Made by a program: the position numbers and the translations under genes. From Phoronis pallida (taxonomy: Eukaryota > Phoronida > Phoronidae): a DNA stretch of 12,221 nt. Below are positions 8,701-12,221 of this stretch, piece by piece. Within the stretch, counting starts at the first letter, position 1. Each line of letters starts with the position of its first letter. A model generated the notes under the pieces. The model did not search any database. It was given only the letters and a program-made list of their open reading frames with translations, and was not told where the DNA came from. The stretch is taken from the NCBI GenBank assembly GCA_028565715.1, contig JAOXYC010190577.1, positions 1 to 12,221 of the forward strand. The letters are read 5' to 3'.

Positions 8701-11552
8701 AAATGTCATATAAGAGTGTAACTGGAATGATCATGCAAATCATTATAACTCGCGAAGACATTGCGGATGAAGAAAAAGTTGAGATTCTAGTTTATTACAA
8801 GATTACATTTACCATTTTAAGATGAAACTTTAATTGAATGAACTTTGGCACTTTTAAATTCAAAAACTTGCACCTAGATGTCAAAATGAGTAACAACATC
8901 CATACCTCTGCAAACTTATGAAGCTGCTTGGTCCCGTAATGAGAATCAAGCCTCAACAAATCATCAACATACTCCGTTGGCTCAATGTCATTATATATCT
9001 GGAAGTCCTCTAGTGTTAGCTGTATGGCCAGCTCCGTTGTGTTTAACTGCAGGAAGTTTGTCGCTGACTCTTTCACAAGTTCTGACAACACTTCTTCGGG
9101 ACATAGGTTCTCGGAGTTCATGTTATTTTTTAAATAGTACCTGTAAAGAGAATTTAAAGTTATTAACATGTGACAATTCAATATGATTTGGGTATAATGT
9201 TAGAGTGCTAGAAGTACAAAATAAGTGGTATTTTAGTAATTATTCTTAAGTTGCAAACATAATTAAGCAAAGGTCAGGAAGACATAGGCACCAAGTTTAG
9301 ACCTTCCATGCAATCTATGCTTACAAATTAGATGTTGATGTGGGAGACGAGATTAAAGGAAGAAATTATTATGTAACTGCAAATAATAATAATGATCATG
9401 ATGTTTTGTTAACAATCTGTAACAATCACAAGCTGTACAGATGTTACCAAACATTATGATAGTTATTTGGGGTTCAATAATTAACTGTTTATGTCGTTTG
9501 TGGCCAGAAATAAGCATTATCAAGATATCATATCAACAAAAAAGTTAATGCGAGTTCAATTTGATATGGAAAAAAATATGTCATGCTTTTCTATTTCTTG
9601 GTTGAAATATCATTAACCATCCCGCAACGGTACAAGTCGAATAAGTTGGCCCCTTGTTTATTTGCGTTATTCAGTCAATGCGTTTCCATTGACTGAATAA
9701 CGGAAGTTATACGAGGGACCAACTTATTCGACTTGTACCCCCGCAACCAGTCACTACAAGGGTGTTAGAGTTGGACAACACATATTTTTTAATTCTCCTA
9801 CAAACTGATGTTAAGTCTAGCACTAACCATGCACATATAGACAGTCAGAACAGAAAACAAGAATCTTAGAAACTACACAAGAGTATAGACCACAGACAGA
9901 ACTTAAAGAGAAGCATGAGTAAATATGGCTAACCACCAGCATATCACACGTAAGGAAAATTTAGATGTGGCACTATGACTGCGTTATCCATGGATGGGGC
10001 GGGGGGCGGGGGCAGGGCAGAGAGAGAATGCTGCAAGCCCGTGCGGACAACTTTTGCCACTTCTGTGAGCAAATTTTATTCTCTACTTTTTGTCATTTAA
10101 AGTATCTCAATAAAATAGATAGTTTGGTAGTTAATGCATGCTGAATGACAATTTTGTTTTAATCACTGTCCCACTTGCTCAACAAGAAGGCCGCAAGTAT
10201 GTTACCTTTATGACTGCCGGCCCCGGCACACTCTCTATAGAGATCTAGTAAACAGATGGGTTCATTCGATGTATGGACAATATCATGCATTTTGTAGTTC
10301 TCATAGGAGCTTGTATGCCAAGGCCAAATTCAATTTCTGCCCAGCCCCAGTTCACACATATGAGCACTTTGAATCCTACAGAAATTATCGTCCAACCCCA
10401 TTTAATAATCGGGTGTTCCATCAATTCTTATAAAAAGAAATTCACTAAGCCTCAGATATGTGAACTACACGAGAATACTTGGTAAGGAGGCGGGGGGATC
10501 CCATGTGTGATATGGGAGCGGTTACCTGGCAACAAACGATCTTGGTAGTTTACGGCCGACACCGCAAATATTACTGTGAGGGGGAAATAAAATATAAAAC
10601 ACTGGTAAACAAATACTGGAAAAACAGCAAACAGTCAACAGTATTTTTGAATTCATGAAACATTTTTCACAAATTTTTCTTTTCATTGTACTTTTCATGA
10701 AATTGAAGAAGACAGGTCACCAACAACCACCAACTCATCTACTAAATAACCCATGTCTAGCAGAGGTGTTTAGAGAAGAAGTCGGCGACAGGTGGTGCTC
10801 TGTCTTCATAAATTCCATTTTCAGTACCGTCACAGTTGATGTTAGTAGTGTGAAGAATAACCTCTCCAAAAATACTGGTGAAAAACTCATAAAAGCTGGT
10901 AAACAAATGTGTAGAATAAGCAAACAATAAACTTGGTTACGAAAAGATAACATCGTGTGAACAAATCAGATGGAGCCCCTTTTCAGGGTGTAAGCAGGGC
11001 GGACTATTGTTCAAAGAAGATAACAGCAGAGTGAAATGTCTCACAAACAAGGAATTGATTCTAAAACACTCTGATAGACACAGGACCTGTGTGTTACCAC
11101 ACAAGGCTTTTTCTTAATGTAATACATATATAAATTCATTTGAGTATTTTTTAGTTCCTCTATTAGGGAATTTTTAAAAGAAAATTAATAAAACAAGGAA
11201 CGGATTAAAATTAACATTCATTGTCAGAATTTTGATCTTTTAAAACACACCTTATATATTTTTTGGAATGAAAAAACTAATATTGCAAAATGATTTTAAA
11301 CCGAGTGCAGACTTTTCAGGGAATTTTTTTTTTAAATTAAAAAACCTCGTGCGTGTAACATATAAGCCCTGAACAATGACAAATATCTTGAATTGTTCAA
11401 TAACTTCAACGTACCTGGCATTCAAGCCTATCCGATCTGGAAGGTTCGTCACCTGGTCAGGTAGTCGTTTCTGTTTGACGACACCCCCATATTCAACAGA
11501 GACCTCGCACAGTGAGTAATTACTACATGGTACATTCAACGTGGAGAGATTG
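2700..11552 (-). CDS. RAPGEF2: PDZ-GEF / RAPGEF2-6 orthologue, 3' half of gene (11 exons, spliced)
   Basis: Rap guanine nucleotide exchange factor of the PDZ-GEF family. Family members activate Rap1/Rap2 at the membrane and cell junctions by expelling GDP. Joining the eleven exons listed separately gives 591 residues with no frame break. Residues about 1-46 are the end of the RA domain, about 70-277 the RasGEF catalytic domain, and 278-591 a Ser/Pro-rich tail ending EQVSAV, as I recall for the human proteins. All ten introns are GT..AG and phase-consistent, so the gene looks intact. The 5' half (cyclic-nucleotide-binding-like, REM and PDZ domains, and the start of RA) is outside the window. 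The product equally resembles vertebrate RAPGEF2 and RAPGEF6, as expected of a pre-duplication single copy; the symbol is given for convenience. Confidence 0.93.
3165..3420 (+). promoter_or_regulatory. CpG-rich promoter-like patch
   Basis: CpG dinucleotides cluster here, unlike the surrounding introns (for example CCGCGG near 3176 and CGCGCGCCCCG near 3220). CACCATCTTTG at 3346-3356 contains the CCATNTT core bound by YY1-type factors. ACTTCCGGT at 3404-3412 is an ETS/GABPA-type site. These are common near animal housekeeping promoters. An ATG in strong context follows at 3421. No TATA box was seen. Whether it drives a plus-strand transcript antisense to PDZ-GEF is inference. Confidence 0.35.
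3421..3513 (+). CDS. Possible 30-residue small ORF or first exon, unrecognised
   Basis: ATG in good Kozak context (AAAAAATGGG) opens a frame encoding [20 protein letters not shown] and then [10 protein letters not shown], ending at TGA 3513. The composition is that of a soluble, charged N terminus rather than random AT-rich sequence. It sits directly after the ETS-type site. The DNA has internal near-repeats around GCGGAAA (ACCGCGGAAAGG, ACGCGGAAATCCGCGGAAAGG), which alone might create the Lys/Glu/Ala composition. I do not recognise a family. It could be a micropeptide gene, the first exon of an antisense transcript, a retrocopy remnant, or chance. Confidence 0.25.
   Translation: MGKNGGSKTKTAERFSENAEIRGKADNSKP
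3554..3730 (-). CDS. RAPGEF2: PDZ-GEF exon J: tail with LPDY motif
   Basis: Fifty-eight codons plus split codons (phase 1-1, 177 nt). It encodes [20 protein letters not shown], then [18 protein letters not shown] and [20 protein letters not shown]. The LPDY tetrapeptide occupies the place of PPDY in the human tail, a PY motif used for Nedd4 WW-domain binding. The acceptor is CCTCTTGCAG above 3730. The donor was chosen as G|GTAGGT below 3554 because it alone among nearby GT sites leaves the single base G needed to complete Glu with the last exon. The frame stays open beyond the donor to a stop at about 3414. The sequence is less conserved than the other exons, so its limits are a little less sure. 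Confidence 0.85.
3812..3921. mobile_element. Palindromic MITE, copy 1 (110 bp)
   Basis: The ends are inverted repeats: GGTACAAGTCGAATAATGTG at the left and, with one mismatch further in, its reverse complement at the right. The interior continues the palindrome around ATTCAGTCAATG / CATTGACAGAAT. About 88% identical to the copy at 9629-9739 when read on the opposite strand (12 substitutions, 1 gap, counted by eye). No clear target duplication; CAAGGTGT and CAAAGTAC beside the ends could be a decayed 8-bp one. Confidence 0.88.
3983..4126. mobile_element. Foldback element with duplicated left arm
   Basis: The left end CAAGCCTTG is matched by CAAGGCTTG (reverse complement) at the right, and further in GTACACGG by CCGTGTAC. 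The centre is a near-palindrome around ACATACATATATGTGTGT. The first 22 bp of the left arm are present twice in tandem (3983-4004 and 4006-4027). Direct repeats ATAAC sit immediately outside both ends (3978-3982 and 4127-4131), consistent with a 5-bp target duplication. The superfamily is not identified. Confidence 0.75.
4920..5040. repeat. 60-bp tandem duplication, diverged
   Basis: ATTAAAGAAAATAATRGT starts at 4920 and again at exactly 4980, each followed by ATTMRTTAW-type sequence and AACAGAAAG. The second copy has diverged toward its end. Confidence 0.7.
5558..5749 (-). CDS. RAPGEF2: PDZ-GEF exon I: Ser-rich tail with DSGHNS
   Basis: Sixty-three codons plus split codons (phase 1-1, 192 nt). 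It encodes [18 protein letters not shown], then [18 protein letters not shown], then a Ser/Pro/Leu-rich end ([12 protein letters not shown]). Human RAPGEF2 carries DSGHSEIS followed by SNSSFDS, as I recall, at the same place in the tail. DSGHNS fits the DSGxxS form of a beta-TrCP phosphodegron. The acceptor is CCATTTCAG above 5749; the donor is G|GTAAGT below 5558. The coding sequence is visibly richer in G+C and CpG than the surrounding introns. Confidence 0.92.
6050..6340 (-). CDS. RAPGEF2: PDZ-GEF exon H: Ser/Pro-rich tail with [11 protein letters not shown] block
   Basis: Ninety-six codons with split codons at both ends (phase 1-1). After a Ser/Asn-rich start ([12 protein letters not shown]) comes [20 protein letters not shown]. 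This parallels the human PPFGINSPQAL...ILSLS block. A Ser/Pro/Arg-rich stretch with proline-directed phosphorylation-type sites follows ([15 protein letters not shown]). The acceptor is TTTTTTGCAG above 6340 and the donor CAG|GTACCA below 6050. Length 291 nt is divisible by three, so the exon could be skipped without a frame change. The opposite-strand open frame here is a shadow. The neighbouring introns (6341-6663 and 5750-6049) show no features. Confidence 0.92.
6664..6763 (-). CDS. RAPGEF2: PDZ-GEF exon G: conserved [11 protein letters not shown] segment
   Basis: A 100-nt exon of 33 codons plus one base. It encodes [20 protein letters not shown], then [13 protein letters not shown] and a split Val. 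Human RAPGEF2 has AQMARKVKQYLSNLE and a following Cys-Glu-Pro at this point, so the match is specific. The acceptor is TTCTTTTAG above 6763 (phase 0); the donor is CCAG|GTAGGA below 6664 (phase 1). The ATG in AQMV is not a start because the two preceding codons belong to the exon and are conserved. The segment closes the ordered part of the protein; what follows is low complexity. Confidence 0.92.
6764..7206 (-). other. Intron of PDZ-GEF (443 bp) with SINE head
   Basis: Between exons F and G. It holds a tRNA-like SINE segment at about 6860-6930 and AT-rich direct repeats of AAAATTAATTA type at about 6999-7100. The plus-strand open frame at 7076-7288 is a shadow that runs into exon F. Confidence 0.75.
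6860..6930 (+). mobile_element. tRNA-like SINE head or decayed tRNA copy
   Basis: TAGTTCAGTTGG (6866-6877) fits the Pol III A box TRGCNNAGYNGG with one change. AGTTTGATTCC (6914-6924) fits the B box GGTTCGANTCC with two transition changes. They lie 36 bases apart, as in a tRNA. The acceptor and anticodon stems do not pair properly, so this is not a working tRNA. It is most likely the 5' part of a tRNA-derived SINE in an intron. Confidence 0.65.
7207..7356 (-). CDS. RAPGEF2: PDZ-GEF exon F: post-RasGEF basic linker
   Basis: Fifty codons in phase 0-0, reading [18 protein letters not shown], then a Gly/Asn/Ser-rich stretch, then [19 protein letters not shown]. Human RAPGEF2 has, as I recall it, a corresponding DPALMF...RTRKKK block followed by an LYED segment, so the exon sits where expected just after the catalytic domain. 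The basic RKKKR cluster could be a membrane or nuclear-targeting patch; that is inference. The acceptor is CATTACAG above 7356 and the donor GAG|GTAAGA below 7207. No long open frame on its own strand shows this exon; it was assigned from splice sites and homology. Confidence 0.9.
7683..7829 (-). CDS. RAPGEF2: PDZ-GEF exon E: C-terminal part of RasGEF
   Basis: Forty-nine codons in phase 0-0. The exon begins [18 protein letters not shown] and continues to [17 protein letters not shown], the last strongly conserved RasGEF blocks (P-F-P...KDLTF.H.GN and NFEK.RMIA). It ends at NMTSNQY. The acceptor is TTTTGTAG above 7829 and the donor TAT|GTAAGT below 7683. The reading frame stays open past the donor into the intron, but homology to the family ends exactly at the splice site and resumes at DPCNMF in the next exon. 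The intron 7357-7682 (326 bp) contains only AT-rich sequence. Confidence 0.94.
7962..8173 (-). CDS. RAPGEF2: PDZ-GEF exon D: RasGEF catalytic centre
   Basis: Seventy codons follow the two bases that finish Arg. The segment [18 protein letters not shown] is the RasGEF conserved region that, in the family, helps hold the helical hairpin used to open the GTPase nucleotide site. It is followed by [14 protein letters not shown] and [13 protein letters not shown], both highly conserved. The exon ends HVQPPV. The acceptor is TTTTTCATTGTAG above 8173; the donor is GTG|GTGAGT below 7962 (phase 0). The ATG within NSMFA is internal. No damaging change is visible. The flanking 300-bp intron 8174-8473 holds only AT-rich sequence. 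Confidence 0.95.
8474..8573 (-). CDS. RAPGEF2: PDZ-GEF exon C: RasGEF core helix
   Basis: This 100-nt exon encodes [18 protein letters not shown] followed by [15 protein letters not shown], plus one base of an Arg codon. It carries the RasGEF pattern of Phe-Trp-Val, then Glu-Ile, then a basic helix with KHFIKIA. It was too short to stand out as an open frame and was found by homology and phase. The acceptor is TTTTTTTCAG above 8573. The donor is A|GTAAGT below 8474, close to the perfect consensus. Entry phase 0 and exit phase 1 agree with both neighbours. The intron to the right (8574-8905, 332 bp) shows nothing else recognisable. Confidence 0.93.
8906..9140 (-). CDS. RAPGEF2: PDZ-GEF exon B: RA-RasGEF linker and start of RasGEF
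   Basis: The exon encodes 78 codons after one base that completes Arg from the previous exon. It begins [18 protein letters not shown], the linker after RA in this family. It continues into the first RasGEF helices ([20 protein letters not shown]) and the signature [13 protein letters not shown], and ends KFAE. The acceptor is CTCTTTACAG above 9140 and the donor GAG|GTATGG below 8906, leaving phase 0. The ATG in KNNM is internal and is not a start: the residues before it are conserved and the splice site lies upstream. The matching intron upstream (9141-11414) is by far the longest in the window. Confidence 0.92.
9629..9739. mobile_element. Palindromic MITE, copy 2 (111 bp) with 8-bp target duplication
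   Basis: The terminal inverted repeat of 21 bp is perfect, starting GGTACAAGTCGAATAAGTTG. The centre holds a second perfect 16-bp inverted repeat (CGTTATTCAGTCAATG / CATTGACTGAATAACG), so nearly the whole element folds on itself. It is flanked by exact 8-bp direct repeats CCCGCAAC at 9621-9628 and 9740-9747. An 8-bp duplication is typical of hAT-superfamily transposition, but the superfamily is not proven. Confidence 0.92.
9996..10017 (+). other. G-quadruplex-type run
   Basis: Four G-runs (4, 6, 5 and 3 Gs) are separated by C, C and CA, fitting the classic G3+N1-7 pattern. The G-rich strand is opposite to the PDZ-GEF sense strand, so the structure could form in DNA but not in the pre-mRNA. 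Confidence 0.7.
11415..11552 (-). CDS. RAPGEF2: PDZ-GEF exon A: end of RA domain
   Basis: The exon encodes 45 full codons plus split codons at both ends. The stretch [20 protein letters not shown] followed by [15 protein letters not shown] matches the C-terminal part of the RAPGEF2/6 RA domain, which binds GTP-bound Rap or Ras. The acceptor is a T-rich tract ending TTTTTTCAG just above 11552. The donor is AG|GTACGT just below 11415. The exon enters after two codon bases and leaves after two (AG), with the missing G supplied by the next exon to make Arg. The preceding exon, carrying the first part of the RA domain, was not found between 11553 and 12221. The few residues before YSLCE are less conserved, so the acceptor is slightly less certain than the donor. 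Confidence 0.88.
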
Positions 11553-11951
11553 CTGAAAAAAGCAAAAAAATATGATTAGTTGATCTACAAAAATAATTCA
11601 TTGAAGCATTTATAATGCATTCTAATTTAAATATCACCAGATTTTAATTTTTAAAAACTTTTTAATTTTTTTTTAAACTCTAGGGGTGGGAAACCATCAG
11701 ATTTGTAAGCATCGTATTGGTTGCCCTTACCCCTGATAATACTCTCGGACAGTTTTCATAACATCCCTGATTGTTTCCCACCCCTAACTTTTAAAATCCC
11801 TTAGTACACAGTGCAGCATGTTAGAAAATATTAGCTTATTTCTACGAAAATAAATGTATTTGTTTGATAGTCAGTGACTATGATGTACATTTGAGTCAAA
11901 TACTGGAATTTTACCTTAACTGAGTTACGTTGCGTCCGTATCTCACGGACT
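11553..11951 (-). other. Intron sequence upstream of exon A (399 bp)
   Basis: Starts with a T-rich acceptor tract (11553-11570). It contains the TA-flanked MITE at 11683-11784 and ends against the retroelement tail. No coding sequence for the first half of the RA domain was found in it, so that exon is beyond the window. Confidence 0.7.
11683..11784. mobile_element. TA-flanked MITE (102 bp)
   Basis: Terminal inverted repeats GGGGTGGGAAACCATCAG and, at the right end, the reverse complement of GGGGTGGGAAACAATCAG (17 of 18 matching). TA dinucleotides flank both ends (11681-11682, 11785-11786), as expected for a TA target duplication of Tc1/mariner-type or related elements. The interior has no coding potential. 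Confidence 0.78.
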
Positions 11952-11958
11952 TCAAGCT
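11925..11958 (-). ncRNA. Hammerhead-ribozyme-like remnant at the retroelement 3' end
   Basis: On the minus strand, a perfect 6-bp hairpin GTCCGT-GAGAT-ACGGAC (11950-11934) is preceded by CTTGAA and followed by GCAAC. In a hammerhead the corresponding parts are CUGAUGA, stem II and GAAAC. The layout matches but both core strands carry changes expected to abolish cleavage, and I could not find convincing stems I and III. Penelope-like elements are known to carry hammerhead motifs. It overlaps the retroelement stop codon. This may be a decayed copy or a chance hairpin. Confidence 0.3.
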
Positions 11959-12221
11959 GACCACTGATGATGTTGTGGTTGATCAATAGGTGGCGCATTG
12001 ATCAACCGACGCGGATGGTCCGAGAGTGCCCTATCCCATATGTGAGACAAATTGAAACGAAGTCCTCCGCCTTTGTCACAGTTCAATGAAGGCTGTTCTA
12101 TACGTTCGTGTATGGCCTCTTTTACTCCACGTCTAAACCAATTCTCTTCTTTGTCTAAGATGAACACATCCTTGGTATCAAAAGAATGTCCAGTCGTGTC
12201 CAAGTGGGTGAAAACCGCCGA
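11952..12221 (-). CDS. Penelope-like retroelement ORF, C-terminal end (partial)
   Basis: An open frame runs from the right edge for 89 codons to TGA at 11954-11952. It includes THLDTTGHSFDTKDVFILDK, then EENWFRRGVKEAIHERIEQP and SLNCDKGGGLRFNLSHIWDR. Long uncharacterised animal proteins with a reverse transcriptase followed by a GIY-YIG-like nuclease (Penelope-like elements and relatives) end in this NWFxRxVKEAIxxRxxxPxLNxDxGG pattern. The Glu of VKEAI would be the GIY-YIG metal-binding glutamate if the assignment holds. The upstream catalytic parts are outside the window. It is nested in the PDZ-GEF intron on the same strand and is uninterrupted here. Another GIY-YIG-bearing retroelement class is possible. 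Confidence 0.78.
   Translation of the reverse strand, partial: SAVFTHLDTTGHSFDTKDVFILDKEENWFRRGVKEAIHERIEQPSLNCDKGGGLRFNLSHIWDRALSDHPRRLINAPPIDQPQHHQWSA

Larger units (their letters stand above)
9141..11414 (-). other. Longest PDZ-GEF intron (2274 bp)
   Basis: Between exons A and B. Acceptor CTCTTTACAG is at 9141 and donor GTACGT at 11414. It carries the MITE at 9629-9739, the G-run at 9996-10017 and an AAT-type microsatellite near 9383-9396. It also has a loose direct repeat starting CTGGTAAACAAAT at 10602 and 10896. The open frames at 10273-10485 and 10655-10930 (plus) and 10735-10953 (minus) resemble no family and are treated as chance. The RA and RasGEF segments join without a gap across it. 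Confidence 0.8.

Noticed and set aside
8977-9186. 69-codon plus-strand open frame
   Set aside because: Exact shadow of PDZ-GEF exon B on the opposite strand.
10489-10527. GC-rich inverted repeat CCCAT...ATGGG with GGTAAGG / GGTTACC edges as a further MITE
   Set aside because: Arms are only about 5 bp, without target duplication or a second copy in the window.
10655-10930. 91-codon plus-strand open frame with a hydrophobic start
   Set aside because: It resembles a signal peptide only by its Phe/Ile/Leu content. No family resemblance, no splice or promoter support, and overlapped by another chance frame on the other strand.
11553-11951. Exon for the first half of the RA domain
   Set aside because: No frame with RA-like sequence and proper splice sites was found; the CAG and GTAAAA near 11920-11960 enclose only the retroelement's 3' end.
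11963-11969. Plus-strand CTGATGA as a hammerhead core
   Set aside because: No GAAA strand or stem II follows at a suitable distance on that strand.
1-12221. CRISPR array, bacterial operon or phage genes
   Set aside because: Spliced animal gene structure throughout; no regularly spaced repeats with unique spacers and no bacterial-type coding.

Overview
This is animal nuclear DNA, AT-rich, with short GT-AG introns and many small mobile-element relics. It is almost entirely occupied by the 3' half of one minus-strand gene: the invertebrate counterpart of vertebrate RAPGEF2/RAPGEF6 (PDZ-GEF; Drosophila Gef26/PDZ-GEF), a guanine nucleotide exchange factor for the small GTPase Rap. The species cannot be named from this window. 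A single gene resembling both vertebrate paralogues, a retroelement tail of a type common in marine invertebrates and fish, and abundant foldback MITEs suggest a marine invertebrate (echinoderm, hemichordate, mollusc or similar). That is inference.

Gene layout, read right to left: eleven coding exons were placed by protein similarity plus splice sites. They are 11552-11415, 9140-8906, 8573-8474, 8173-7962, 7829-7683, 7356-7207, 6763-6664, 6340-6050, 5749-5558, 3730-3554 and 2734-2700. Every junction has GT..AG ends and the codon phases agree at all ten joins. The result is a continuous 591-residue C-terminal product: the end of the Ras-association (RA) domain, the complete RasGEF (CDC25-homology) domain, a long low-complexity tail, and a final 35-nt coding segment ending in the PDZ-ligand residues EQVSAV. 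The N-terminal half (cyclic-nucleotide-binding-like, REM and PDZ domains, and the start of RA) lies beyond the right edge.

The 3' UTR probably runs from 2699 to about 1150. There its poly(A) signal sits 26 bases from a poly(A) signal on the opposite strand, suggesting tail-to-tail arrangement with a plus-strand gene whose 3' UTR fills 1-1150.

The introns hold the rest. There are two 110/111-bp palindromic MITEs of one family (3812-3921, 9629-9739), another foldback element (3983-4126), a TA-flanked MITE (11683-11784), a tRNA-like SINE head (about 6860-6930), tandem duplications, a G-quadruplex-type run, and a CpG-rich promoter-like patch with a 30-codon ORF in the last intron (about 3165-3513). 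At the right edge (11952-12221) is the 3' end of a Penelope-like retroelement ORF. A structure resembling a decayed hammerhead ribozyme overlaps its stop codon.
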